Source: Ophiostoma sp. CBS 140.51 (taxonomy: Eukaryota > Ascomycota > Sordariomycetes > Ophiostomatales > Ophiostomataceae). Taken from it: 56,007 nucleotides of DNA. The notes beneath the pieces were generated by a model. The model saw nothing but the letters and a program-made list of their open reading frames with translations. It ran no database searches and was not told the origin of the DNA. The translations under genes and the position numbers were made by a program. Position 1 is the stretch's first letter. Each line of letters starts with the position of its first letter. Below, in pieces: positions 20,821-30,756 of this stretch. The stretch spans positions 1 through 56,007 of the forward strand of contig JANSLP010000218.1 of NCBI GenBank assembly GCA_029298735.1, written 5' to 3'.

Positions 20821-21888
20821 CTACCACGAATTAGGCCAGAAGCGGTGTCTGTTCGCCGCCCGCCAGACACCATCGTGCGCCACGACGACCTCAACCTGAA
20901 CATTGCTACCGTCGACCTGTTTTTCTTTCACAAATGCATCAATATGATCCAATGTCTGACGAGCAACGCCTGTGTGCACATGAACACTCCTCATTCCTCC
21001 CTGGCCGTCGTCATAAAGTGCAATGTCCCTTTCCCCACTCAAAATGCGAGGGTCGTGGCAGCAATCACCACCCAAGTAAATGTACCGGTCGTCTTCAATA
21101 CGCACCAGGAGATTCACGTGGCCATACAAATGCCCGGGGCTGTCGATGACGTGTACACTGCCATCGCCGAAAAAATCCAGTGCATTGGGAAAGCTAGCCA
21201 CGGGCTTCCAGGACCAGTTCTCCACGACATCCGGTGGCAATGTAGACTGTAGATGTGCAATTGCCGATTTTGATGCAGCTGTTGGGCGAGGGGTATTTGG
21301 GCCGTTGTTGTAAATGTCGGATCTCTCGTACTGACTGCGAGAAACGGGCGGAATTTCAACAGTTTGGTTGGCGGGCAGTTCGTCGTCATTGAAGATGGCA
21401 GCTGGATACAGAGGACCAGCTCCGTTTCTCAACAGATCAAGAGTGCCCGACCCGACAACAAACGTTGCAGCTGAGAAGTCTGACGGTGTACCAACGTGGT
21501 CCCAGTGAACGTGACTGAGGACGACGACATTGATGTCAGTAGCTGGGTCAAGTAGAACCGCAGAGTCACCGCCATTATGGACAGTTCCGTACGCTGTTCC
21601 GTAGCGAAGGCTGTCAGCGCAGTCCGGGTGACTGATCACTGGCTGGCGAGCAGCAATGTGTGCTTGTTGGACTGGAGGATAGCCGTTGAGGTCACGTTTG
21701 AGACCAAGGTCGAACACGAGATTAATCTTCTTGGGTCTGCCATCTGGATCTGTTGACAGGTGCTGGATAAGAAACGAAAGCGATGGGACTGTGGCTCGCT
21801 TTTCGGGGTCGGCGTCCGTGACGAAGAGACGCTCTGGGAGAGTAAGGTGCCCGGCATCTAGCGCTGACAGGCGCACGCAGGGAGCCAT
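20821..21888 (-). CDS. Metallo-beta-lactamase-fold hydrolase 2 (lactonase-like), 355 aa
   Basis: Intronless. Metal ligands are visible in order: SHVHWDHVG with His126, His128, Asp130 and His131; DSPGHLYGH around residue 257; GGDCCHD with the bridging Asp; and the late AHDGVW. The spacing is that of AHL-lactonase-like MBL enzymes, which hydrolyse cyclic esters or amides using two metals. No signal peptide, so probably cytosolic. Compared with MBL-fold gene 1 it lacks the N-terminal hydrophobic stretch and the C-terminal extension; it resembles MBL-fold gene 3 more (shared VVGxGxxxLxR, xYLxGDxCHDxRIL and GERxI segments). Divergent from the alcohol dehydrogenase gene. A TGTGGGG motif lies within its leader, two bases before the ATG, and another is 242 bases upstream. 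Confidence 0.88.
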   Translation of the reverse strand: MAPCVRLSALDAGHLTLPERLFVTDADPEKRATVPSLSFLIQHLSTDPDGRPKKINLVFDLGLKRDLNGYPPVQQAHIAARQPVISHPDCADSLRYGTAYGTVHNGGDSAVLLDPATDINVVVLSHVHWDHVGTPSDFSAATFVVGSGTLDLLRNGAGPLYPAAIFNDDELPANQTVEIPPVSRSQYERSDIYNNGPNTPRPTAASKSAIAHLQSTLPPDVVENWSWKPVASFPNALDFFGDGSVHVIDSPGHLYGHVNLLVRIEDDRYIYLGGDCCHDPRILSGERDIALYDDGQGGMRSVHVHTGVARQTLDHIDAFVKEKQVDGSNVQVEVVVAHDGVWRAANRHRFWPNSW

Positions 21889-21889
21889 T

Positions 21890-21896
21890 TGTGGGG
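21890..21896 (-). promoter_or_regulatory. CCCCACA motif in leader of MBL-fold gene 2
   Basis: TGTGGGG immediately before the start codon. This position would be unusual for an activator site, so this copy is the least certain of the set. Confidence 0.35.
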
Positions 21897-22129
21897 TGTC
21901 AGCAATGCCTGCTTAATTGGCGGCAGAGGCGGGTAATAACAGGATGTTCGAGCGCAGTTGCTGTTTGGTTTGGATGACAAGAATAGTCTGTCAAATTATT
22001 TTAGACGGGAATTCGTTATTTTTGTTTTAAACACTGTCTTGTCAACGTTTCTTCTCAGTCGCATTTTCATTTTCAGAACAATATGTTTAGCGCTCCTGCA
22101 ATTGGGGCCAGTCGCCAATTCAGTGTGGA

Positions 22130-22136
22130 TGTGGGG
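22130..22136 (-). promoter_or_regulatory. CCCCACA motif between MBL-fold gene 2 and ADH
   Basis: Plus-strand GATGTGGGGG, 242 bases from the MBL-fold gene 2 start and 286 bases from the ADH start; it could serve both. Confidence 0.55.
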
Positions 22137-22421
22137 GACTCACTCTCGCTGTATTCAGGCCGAGGCCACAGTGAGGGGTCACTATTATAAGGGTCTTCTA
22201 GCATATCCTCCAGCTGTTCAATTTCTTGTTACGTCACTGATTGCACGGCCACAACATTGGTTCAAGTGGGTTCTCCTAGGCTTCAGGGTTTTATTCATTA
22301 CCACTTCGCCGCCGACATCAAGTAGCTAGCCAGTTCTCATTGCATCTTCCCTGTTCGTTTCATAAGTGCTTGTCTTATTGACGCAATCGCAAATTGGTTT
22401 TCCAAAACAAAGCAATACGAC

Positions 22422-23612
22422 ATGTCCTCAAAGACCTCGGCCCCGCTCGCGGCGCTGCCCACGAGAATGAAAGCACAATTTCTGGACTCTTTCAACAGTC
22501 CGTACGTCTACCGCAGCGTTGAACTCCCGACCATTTCGCAGCCCCACGATGTCTTGATCAAAGTCGACGCAGCCTCCTACTGCCACACAGATGCCGTGTT
22601 AGCGGCAGGAAAGATGGGGCCAGGCAACCCGCCATCGTTTCCACACATTGGTTGCCACGAGTTTGCCGGCACAATCGTGGCGCTGTCGCCAGAATATGGG
22701 ACAACGTCATCGCCCACACTGCGCATCGGAGACCGCATTGGCATTCCCGGTCGCTCCTTTCATCCTTGTACGACGTGTTTCGAGTGCAGGACCGGGCCGA
22801 CACCCGAAGATCCCGATGCCGATCCCGCAGGTTATTCTGTCTACTGTCCACACGCAATCAACAATGGTCTCAGTGGTCCTGGTGGATTTCGCGAGTACGC
22901 AGTTGTTGACGGCCGTCAAGTTGCGCCGATTCCATCTGGAATGCGAGCCGTGGACGCAGCTGTGCACATGTGCGCCGGTACCACCATCTACAGCGCCCTG
23001 AAGCGCTGTCGGCTCCAGCCGGGTCAACGTGTGGGGATCATGGGTTGTGGTGGCGGTCTCGGTCATCTTGGGTTACAGTTTGCCGTGTCCATGGGGCTGT
23101 GTGTTCTGGGTGTCGACAATCAAGATGGGCCTCTACAGCTGGCAAGAGACACTGTGGCGAATAGCAGAGGCGAGAACAAAGACGCAGCCAGAATCATCGA
23201 TGCCAGGGAGGTCAGCAGCGACGATATAGCACAGCAGCTTGGCAAAGAAGATGACAAGGTGGACCGCGGTGACATGGGCCTGGATGCTGTCATCATGTTG
23301 CCAGAGAGCCAGGCCGCGTTCACGTACGCTATTGGACTACTACGAAACCACGGGCGGTGCGTTCTGGTGTCCTTTCCCGAAGAGGACCTGCGCATCTCGG
23401 CACAAGACGTTGTCTTCCGCGACATCTCCCTGATAGGCAGCCTTGTCGGTGGCAACCGGCTGCTGCGAGAGACGCTGTCATTTGCTGCGGAGCATGACAT
23501 ACGTGCAAGCGTGCGGACTTTCCCACTATCACAGCTCAACGACTTGGTTGACGAGTATCATAAGGGCGCTGGAGGAAAGCTGGTTGTTGACATGAGTCTG
23601 GGCGAGACTTGA
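22422..23612 (+). CDS. Zinc-dependent alcohol dehydrogenase (MDR family), 396 aa
   Basis: Intronless medium-chain dehydrogenase. Catalytic zinc ligands: Cys54 in SYCHTD and His79-Glu80 in GCHEFAG. Structural zinc cysteines: Cys116, Cys119, Cys122 and the distant Cys142, with an unusually long loop before the last one. The Rossmann glycine motif is GCGGGLGHLG at about 209-218. Members oxidise primary or secondary alcohols with NAD(P)+. Within the cluster it could oxidise a hydroxylated product of the hydrolases. Its stop is only 35 bases from the stop of the convergent C2H2 regulator, so the two mRNAs probably overlap at their 3' ends. Confidence 0.9.
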   Translation: MSSKTSAPLAALPTRMKAQFLDSFNSPYVYRSVELPTISQPHDVLIKVDAASYCHTDAVLAAGKMGPGNPPSFPHIGCHEFAGTIVALSPEYGTTSSPTLRIGDRIGIPGRSFHPCTTCFECRTGPTPEDPDADPAGYSVYCPHAINNGLSGPGGFREYAVVDGRQVAPIPSGMRAVDAAVHMCAGTTIYSALKRCRLQPGQRVGIMGCGGGLGHLGLQFAVSMGLCVLGVDNQDGPLQLARDTVANSRGENKDAARIIDAREVSSDDIAQQLGKEDDKVDRGDMGLDAVIMLPESQAAFTYAIGLLRNHGRCVLVSFPEEDLRISAQDVVFRDISLIGSLVGGNRLLRETLSFAAEHDIRASVRTFPLSQLNDLVDEYHKGAGGKLVVDMSLGET

Positions 23613-23647
23613 ATATTTTAAAAACTTTATGTATCTGAATCAAATGT

Positions 23648-26456
23648 TTACTTGTCCACGAGATCAGCGTACATGGCCAGAGCATTACCAATAACCTCGA
23701 CAATGTCCCATGTCTGTGAACCACGAAAGATGGCAGCCCATACACGCAAAACTCCCGCATTTAACCTCTTTGCTCGATCTGGGAGGTTCATTATTTCGTA
23801 TGCCCCGCAGTCTTCTGCATCCCCTAGTCCTTCAGAGCTCTCGCTGTTCGTACTACTATGGCGAGGCAATCGGTACTCTGTCTCGTCCAGGACCGTGTGC
23901 ACAAGCGACAAAATGCGCTCCTCCTCGGCTGTGACTGGTGGGTTTGGAGTGCTACCCAATGCTGCCATGGCTTCGAGCCACTTGCCCAAGATCAAGGCGC
24001 ATTCTAAGGAGCAAAGTGAGTGCTGAATTGACCACGTGAATGTCTGTGTCTTTGCCACGAGCCGAATACCGATTTTTACAGGTATGCTCAGGGCATGAGC
24101 AGCGTGGAGCAAGGCACGAATGAGTTTGGACGATGTGTGAGTAGACGTGCGATGAAGTGTCAGTGGTGGAGTGTTTCGCAGCGCATGGGCAATCTGTACG
24201 GGATCTCTTGTTCCCAAGGCACGACCAGGCCCAGTGTCCATGTTGAGGCGAATGTAGGCAAGACGAAGCAGGGCCGTCGAGTTGAAGGCAACTGGTCCGT
24301 TTGGGTCCAGCGGGTTCACTGATGACTCGGGGCTGTGCTTCCAGGCGGCTTGCCAGTTACGGACAGCCTGGTCGAGTGGCGCGGCTTCTTCTGCGGTGAG
24401 TTCTGAATCAGTATCAAAGCGGCAGCGGGCCGACTGGCGAACAAAAAATATGTGCTGAACAATGGCATGGATGAGGACGTAGTTGCCAAGAGCGGAGTGG
24501 GCTTCGTGCTGATTACGGGCTGCGTCTCCTGAGAATAGCCCACGCACGGCATCCTGGAACTGCACGGGCGACTGTCTGGTTTGTGCCTCGCGCTGGGCGG
24601 CCATCTTCCACTGGGCGGCCGTAGACGCTTTAAAAGATGCAGTGTTGCAGGGCAGTCTCATGTGAATCTCTGAGTTGAGGATGAGTGGTGGGATGTCGTA
24701 AACAATGCAGTGCAGATTGAAGAAACAGTACACGATATACTTGGTGCGTAGGACGCTTTCTCGCCGTGCCCAAGCATGCCACGCACTGTTTGTAGCAGGG
24801 CCTCTGATTGAGCCGTGGATGTCCGTTTTACCGTTCTCGTCGGACAGGCCATCGTCACGCACTATGCTTGCCAGTATGCTTTGTATGGCAAGAGCTTCGC
24901 GCAAGATCTCTTTGTGTCTTGCCCATGTAGCCATGGCCATGAGGAGGAGGAGAGCCTGGCCTGACTGCATCAGGTCCTCGCTACTCGGCATAGCTTCTGG
25001 TGATGTCGTTGCCAGGCCCAGAGGGCCGCTTGGCAAGGGCTCGCTGCGTGCTACACGAGCATCTCGGCGCCGGATACGCTCAATGGAAATGGCACGGGCT
25101 GCATGGAAGAGACCGAGACCCTGCTCGGCTTCGAAGCAATATTGTGCACCGACAGCGGCCATGGCTAAAACAAGCTCCACGGAGCAGCCGTCTTTGCCAA
25201 TCCGCATCGAGGGGATGTGCAAAAACGGCAGGTGCTCGTGGAAACCGTCGGCATAGGCGCGGATGTAGCGCCCAAGGGAAAGTCGCGTTGGGAGGACAAA
25301 CCCTGGTGGGATTGCACTGAAGAAGGGGCCAATGGCCTTTTGGAGAAAGTGGCGGTCTTCACTTGTTATGTCGGAGATGTGCTTGGAAGGAAGGTCTGGC
25401 AAGTGGATGTCGTCAATGGTGTGGTAGTTGGGGTCGAAATTCGTTTGTGTGCGGCTTAGGTCGTCCTTTGAACCGGCGTCCTGCTCCTCAACATTGTCCT
25501 CATTCTTGTCCTCTGGCTGGAGTGAGGGTAGTCTTGAGCCCAGCTGTGAGAATGAGCCGGCGCGGTCTCCGTCTCTGATTGGATTTTGTTGGTTTTGCTG
25601 GTTCTCTGTAGCTTCGATGGCCTGCTCTCCGTCGTCCATGTCCGTATCATTGTCACTGGGAGGCGAGAAAAACGGCACGGGCTGTTCGGTGGTGACAACC
25701 GATGTGAACTGAAAGGTCGGCATAGGCAGTGGATTGGCGTCCAAAAGAAAATCGAGCCCGTCAAAGGAGTAGTAGTCTGAGCCGGCCTGGCTTTCCATGG
25801 GAAATATGTCTGTCGCGGTAGAAGCAGCACCAAAGTCAGGTCCATGATCAGACGCATCGTTAAGATCAAACGTCCAGGTTTCTGCTGTGGCTGTGAGAAT
25901 GTCGGATGGTGACTGGACGCTGTCTTCTTCTGTTGCCGCACCCGGCACACTTTCGTTTGGATGAGCTGCGTTTGACTTGCGCACTGTTTGGTCCGCTTGA
26001 TTCAGTGTCGTCGTGTCTCGTGCAGTGTGCCCGTTTCCTCCTTTGTTATGGGAAAGTCGTCCATGGCGGACCAGTAGGTCGCTAGAAATAGAGTCAGCGC
26101 TGTGAAATGCCCCTTAAACGTGCAATGGCACTTTACCTCCGCGTAAACCGTGACGGACAATGTGCGCAAACAAACGGCCGTTCTTGTGTATCTTTAAGTC
26201 GGTCAGTAAAACAAAACGAGGTCCTGGCATTCACTGTAAGGATACACCTACGGGTCCGTTCGTGTCGCTGCAGGTGCTCGAGGCGGCCAAAGTGCTTCTG
26301 GCAAACATCGCAGTGGAAGCGCCGGCCGCTTTTGTGGCGCTGGTGAGGCCGACGCCGCGCTCCAACGGTCTCCGTGGAGTTCTCCATATCTCTATGTCGG
26401 TGGTGAGTTGTCGATGCGGCGTCATTGACACCCGGTTGTTGTTTGTTGGTTGTCAA
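23648..26456 (-). CDS. C2H2 zinc-finger transcription factor with fungal regulatory domain, 897 aa
   Basis: Three exons: 26252-26456, 26137-26191 and 23648-26081; introns of 60 and 55 nt, joined length 2694 nt. The splices rebuild two adjacent C2H2 fingers: finger 1 (Cys49, Cys52, His65, His69), then the linker THTQERPF, and finger 2 (Cys77, Cys80, His93, His98). Recognition helices are RLEHLQR and RSDLLVR. By the standard C2H2 code finger 1 (Arg, His, Arg) reads GGG and finger 2 (Arg, Leu, Arg) reads GNG, giving GNGGGG. An acidic, Gln/Asn-rich stretch (about 100-280) precedes the fungal-type middle homology region. It is the only regulator inside the cluster, and the predicted site matches the CCCCACA (GTGGGG) motif. 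Its own promoter lacks the motif. Confidence 0.88.
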
Positions 26457-26862
26457 CGGTCAAACACGTCAATGCTCCTTACAAATCTCGCACAGCTGCT
26501 GTTGCGGCAGTGCCGGCCTCGGACTGTCTCTTATTTACAGCGTGCGGGGTCGAGCTCTGCATCGGCACCATTTGGCCGCGAATATTTGAGATTGTGCACG
26601 ATTATGCGTATCAAATTCATCACCAACTGTATTGGCTTTGTCTATGGTTATCATCAATTAAGTTGTGTTGTGTATCAGGCAATGTTTTCAGTTGTTCTTT
26701 AACCATCTTGAGGATGCGTTTTCTTGCTGGTTCTGTAAAGCTATTGTTGGCCTGGCCATCTCCGTTCGCTAAATACCACATCGCCCGTTATGATCCATCA
26801 TAACTCCACCGTAATTGTAAATCCTCCAGGGTATACAGGCCCTTGAAGGCACTGACCATGCC
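26457..26862. promoter_or_regulatory. Promoter of C2H2 regulator / 3' end of CMD gene 1
   Basis: 406 bases with no CCCCACA motif, so there is no sign of autoregulation through it. AT-rich in its central part. Confidence 0.45.
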
Positions 26863-27402
26863 CTACTTTGACGCCTCTGATTTAGCTCCCAGCTCCCGTG
26901 GCTTTTCCCCCCGTTCAGCCATCTCGTTCAGCACTCGTTCCGCCGTCTTCATTGCCTCCACCCCAGCCGGGACACCACAGTATGTTGTGCAGTGCAGAAT
27001 GGCCTCGCGGATCTCCTTTTCGGTAAGGCCGTTGTTGCGAGCGCCGCGGACGTGGACAGCGAGCTCGGGGGTACGGTTCAGGGCCATCAGCATGCCAATG
27101 TTTAGGAGACTGCGCTGTTTGCGCTCCAGGCCAGGCCGCGTCCAGGCATAGCCCTAGTGTGGGTGTTAGTGTTAGATGTTAGAGATCAGTGATAGAGTCA
27201 GGGAAGTTTTTGGTTTTTTTTTCCCGATGTTTGTTACCCAGCAAAATTCCGTAACTAACTCCTGGCCCGGGCGTGCAAACTCGCTGGAACCATTGGCCAG
27301 TGCCTGGTCGACATATGTATCGCCCACCACAGCGCGCCGGACCTTGAGGCCTTCCTCGAAAAGCTGTCGGTGCAGATCGTCGAACTTGGGATCGGTGCTC
27401 AT
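26863..27402 (-). CDS. Carboxymuconolactone decarboxylase-family protein 1 (AhpD fold), 151 aa
   Basis: Two exons: 27238-27402 and 26863-27153 (84-nt intron, phase 0), restoring EFCW|GYAWTRPGL. The protein has the size and motifs of bacterial gamma-carboxymuconolactone decarboxylase (PcaC): an N-terminal GL.VRRAVVGDTYVD segment, then WTRPGLERKQRSLLNIGML, an ALN..E...HVRGA..NG helix pair, and the C-terminal YCGVPAGVEA. Authentic members decarboxylate 4-carboxymuconolactone in protocatechuate breakdown; the family is broad and other roles are common. Adjacent to a second family member of different architecture. A TGTGGGG motif lies 195 bases upstream. Confidence 0.88.
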
Positions 27403-27972
27403 TGTGATGGTAGTGGTGGAGGCGTGTTTGTCAAAATCTTCGTGGTAGGTTGAAGCGTCGAAATCTGTTTCGTGACGTCGTCTCTTTAAAAGTAATTAAT
27501 GGTAATTGTCAATAGATTTTGATGGAAATAAATTAAAAGCGACACACATCAGATACGTCTTGTGTTTGATCGAGCTCTCTTACAGCTACTTGTATTTGTG
27601 GGGGATCTTGGTGCAGAGTGAACTCATGAGCTCCACTTGGGTTTAGTGTTCTACCCCCTCCCCCTCATAAAGCCAGACGAGAGCACCCAGCTCAACGTTT
27701 ACACACTGGCGGAATTCTTTCTTACCCCATCACTCTTTTCCGTCATGTGTTTTTTTTTTTTTTTTTTTTTGTATAATTGGCGTTGGTTTTCATCGTATTT
27801 TATTTTACGGACGTTTACTGGATTATTTCACAGAAACTTTCTGTGATTATTTTGTACCGTTTATATTTAAGTAAATATTTTTATTCGAAAACTAACCGAA
27901 AAATAACACACGAAAATATATCGTAATTGGCATTATCGATCAATTCTCTATTAACTAGATGCATACCCTTGA
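27403..27972. promoter_or_regulatory. Promoter of CMD gene 1, with poly-T tract
   Basis: 570 bases, AT-rich. Contains a run of 21 T (27750-27770) and one TGTGGGG motif (27597). No gene seen. Confidence 0.5.
27597..27603 (-). promoter_or_regulatory. CCCCACA motif upstream of CMD gene 1
   Basis: Plus-strand TTTGTGGGGG, 195 bases upstream of the start codon. Confidence 0.5.
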
Positions 27973-28761
27973 CTACGCAGTACCATACAACTCAGCAACC
28001 ACAGGCACCGTCTCGTGCGCTGTCTGGAGACTCAACAGCGTGGCAATCTCCATCACCTCAATGATCTCTCCTGGTGTTGCCCCGTACCCCAGTGCATTCT
28101 TCATGTGCAGTTTCAGTCCCGGGACGTAGAGATGAGTAGCAGCTGTATCAAACGCGCAATAAATCAGCTCTTTTAATTTGGGAGAGAGGGCACCTTTCCC
28201 TGGAACGGGGGCATTGGCCACATCCTTTGTCCACGGCAGGCCAGACAGCTCCAGGTAGGCCTCAAAGAACTCAGGGTCCAGCCGCAAAAAGTCCTCCCAG
28301 AAGGTATGCCAATAGCCACGCCGGTCCGTAAACTGTTGCTGCAGAAGCTGTTGCCGCTCGTCAAACGGTTTTGTGATGGCGTCTGTGTGCAATCCTTCTT
28401 CGCGTAGTACCTCGACGAGCAGCGGCACGCCAATGTTGCAAGCGTGGATGCCCAGCGTGCTGGTCAACTCCACGACCTCCAGCACCTCCTCGATTGTTGC
28501 TCCGGCTTTGCGAGCTGCAGCCACTTGAGCCCGGATGCCAGGTCGGTATAGATGTGTTGCTGCGCTGTCAACAGCAAGGCCGACAAGTGCCTGGTCTTTT
28601 GGTGAGAGGTGCTGCTTTTTGCGAGGCACGGAGACAAGTGAAAGGCTGGCCCTGAAAAATTGCGGATCCGTAGCGAGCAGTGACTGCCATCCGCTGTGGA
28701 AGCTGTCCTCGCCCATCGTGGCTACAAACGACGCACGCAGCTCTTCTTTTGTTTGGTCCAT
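27973..28761 (-). CDS. Carboxymuconolactone decarboxylase-like protein 2, tandem AhpD-fold repeats, 262 aa
   Basis: Intronless. Two repeats, each with the pattern D-(S/T)-AATHLY-x-PG, then GAT..E..EV.E...L and a terminal P...E. They lie at residues about 60-140 and 190-260 counted from the chosen Met. The usual redox CxxC of AhpD is absent from both repeats, so peroxidase-type chemistry is unlikely; a decarboxylase or binding role is possible. The frame is open for 32 more codons to an ATG at 28857; I prefer 28761 because the following sequence (MDQTKEELRASF) looks like the natural N-terminus. It lies between CMD gene 1 and MBL-fold gene 3, all on the same strand. Two CCCCACA motifs lie upstream. 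Confidence 0.82.
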   Translation of the reverse strand: MDQTKEELRASFVATMGEDSFHSGWQSLLATDPQFFRASLSLVSVPRKKQHLSPKDQALVGLAVDSAATHLYRPGIRAQVAAARKAGATIEEVLEVVELTSTLGIHACNIGVPLLVEVLREEGLHTDAITKPFDERQQLLQQQFTDRRGYWHTFWEDFLRLDPEFFEAYLELSGLPWTKDVANAPVPGKGALSPKLKELIYCAFDTAATHLYVPGLKLHMKNALGYGATPGEIIEVMEIATLLSLQTAHETVPVVAELYGTA

Positions 28762-29245
28762 GATTTTTTGGTGTAGTTGGTATAGTCCAGTTGAAGAATA
28801 GGCTTGTTCGCCAACAGAAGACTCAAATTTACAAACTGCATTAATTGATGTTGGCATTTAACAAGAGTGCACGCATAACTTCGGTAGGAAACAGACATGC
28901 CTGTCGGCTTGCTTCCCCCACATCTAGCGCGGTAGTGCATTGGGGATTAATACCCCACACGACACTGTTGCGGGGATTCCCAGTATTGGCGATGTCAGTC
29001 TTTGGGGTCCTTTCGACCAGTTCTGGAAAAGAAAAGCAAAGTAAGGGAAAGGGCAAGTATGGAGTAATATGAAGAAATGCAATTTCATAGCAAAGGGAGA
29101 TGGTATTGGATACATAGGTCACATGGCCTGATTTATGTGACTTATTCAATTACACGGTTGTTCCACTAGCTTCCATAGCGTTTTAAGATATATATATGTT
29201 TTTTTTTGTTGCGAGCCTCATCTATGAAGTAGTTATACATCCAGA
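28762..29245. promoter_or_regulatory. Promoter of CMD-like gene 2
   Basis: Contains two CCCCACA motifs at 28916 and 28953, then AT-rich sequence with a T9 run near 29199 leading to the stop of MBL-fold gene 3. Confidence 0.5.
28916..28959 (+). promoter_or_regulatory. Two CCCCACA motifs upstream of CMD-like gene 2
   Basis: CCCCCACATC (core 28916-28922) and ACCCCACAC (core 28953-28959) in the same orientation, 155 and 192 bases upstream of the start. Confidence 0.55.
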
Positions 29246-30410
29246 CTATGATAATCCAAATGACTTTGACACGTTGTGAGGTTGAATTGCCCACTCGGCA
29301 TCGTGAGAAAGAATGACCTCCGCGCCTTGGTTCTCCAGGAGACGTATCCTCTTCAGAGTCTCCTCAGCCTTGCCTCGATCGACGTGAATACAGCAGACAG
29401 CACCATGTAAATCTTTCCATTCGCCGATCTCTCTCTCACCTCGTAGAATTCGCCGATCATGGCAAGCATCTCCTGCAAGGTAAACCCATTTGCTGTTACC
29501 GTTTGCGTCAAACTCGTCAGTTCGTGCTAAAAGGTTGATATGGCCTGGGAGGTGGCCTGGTGCGTCGACAATGTAAAGGCTTCCATCCTGGAAGACATCC
29601 AAGGTTGCTGGCAGGTGTCCGAGTGGTCTCCAAGGCTGCGTAAAATCGAATAACTCGTCTTTTCCACACCTGCAAGAATTGGTCATGGATGTCGATGGCG
29701 ATCGCAGCTCAATGGTTCGTGCTGGGTCGAGTAGTCCCTCCTCGAAAAAAGAGTGTCCGCCGCGGAGAGCTGCTGCATCGCCTCTGAACAGCCCAATAGA
29801 GCCATTGCCCACAACAAACATGCTCTGGGGAAAGTCGTCAGGATTTCCTATATGATCCCAATGTACCTCTGCAAGTTAGAATGTGGTTTCAAATCATTTT
29901 AGAGTGCAGATAAAACACCGAAGATAACAGAAGCTGAAAAACAAAAGGTCCTCAAGAGGTTGTTTCCAACATAACATATTGACACCGGGACAAAAGATGT
30001 AAACAAATTCCAGCAAAATAATAAGCACTTACATGTGAATAGATCACGTAGTCAATATCGTCCGGCGCCAATCCTGCATATTTAAGACTTTGAACGACAT
30101 CCGGTGCTGTCGTTATGGGCTTCCGTGTTTCTGTATGCCTACGAATCGGCTCCGAGTAGCGGCTCAGGTCTCGTCGTAAACCAAGGTCAAACACAATGCG
30201 TGTTGTGACTCCGGTATTGTCGTGTACGTGCTTGATGAGAAAGCAAAGTGAAGGGACTGTTGCGCGGGCGCCGTCAACGCATGGGTGAACAAACTGTTCT
30301 TCGGGGATGGTGAATCGGCCGCCAGAAAGCACTGTGACTGTAACCGTTGCCGATTTCATCGGTTCAGAAGGTTTCACTTGCTGTCCCTGCCAGGGACCGG
30401 ACCCAGCCAT
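29246..30410 (-). CDS. Metallo-beta-lactamase-fold hydrolase 3 (lactonase-like)
   Basis: Two exons: 30033-30410 and 29246-29866. The 166-nt intron is long for this region and falls inside the zinc motif, SH|VHWDHIG; the acceptor must be the second AG of CAGAG to keep frame. Other ligands: DAPGHLPGH, LAGDACHD and the late LSHDAEW. Typical length for an AHL-lactonase-like MBL enzyme (about 333 aa from this Met). An upstream in-frame ATG (30425) and a downstream one (30362, MKSATVTV) are alternatives; the last gives the N-terminus most like MBL-fold gene 2. It is followed on the same strand by CMD-like gene 2 and preceded by hydroxyacid dehydrogenase 2. Two CCCCACA motifs lie upstream. Confidence 0.85.
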
Positions 30411-30756
30411 GAGAGCACAGTACAAAAGTTAAACTTTGCTTCACAAGATCAATACATGATGGGTTATGATTTCATATTTTCCTTTGTGGACTCGTACTTT
30501 TGAATGATTATTTCTTTGCCCTTCGTCATGTAGCGTCATCGTCCTCCCGGTGTCTTCCGCTCAATGGGGTCAATTTAGTGAGGTCGACACCTAAAAGCCC
30601 CCACATCACACTAATAGCGCCTCACCCCACATTAAGAAATAGGGGTTGGCGTCAGAATGTAAACAAGGACGTCTTTCGTAGGAGGGCAAACAGTGTCTAT
30701 TTTGCAGCTCGTCTAATTGTATGCATATTTCTCAAGGCCCAAACAGTTCCTTTGTA
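30411..30756. promoter_or_regulatory. Promoter of MBL-fold gene 3
   Basis: 346 bases with two CCCCACA motifs close together (30599 and 30625). No ORF of interest. Confidence 0.5.
30599..30631 (+). promoter_or_regulatory. Two CCCCACA motifs upstream of MBL-fold gene 3
   Basis: CCCCCACATC (core 30599-30605) and CCCCACATT (core 30625-30631), same orientation, 26 bases apart start to start, 189 and 215 bases upstream of the start. Confidence 0.6.

Larger units (their letters stand above)
21889..22421. promoter_or_regulatory. Divergent promoter of MBL-fold gene 2 and alcohol dehydrogenase
   Basis: 533 bases with two TGTGGGG motifs (21890 and 22130). No other feature recognised. Confidence 0.55.

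Noticed and set aside
20346..20903. A minus-strand ORF that could be read as a separate small protein before hydroxyacid dehydrogenase 1
   Set aside because: The true first exon lies in another frame (TIAFIG), which joins perfectly to LGVMG; the ORF contains mostly promoter.
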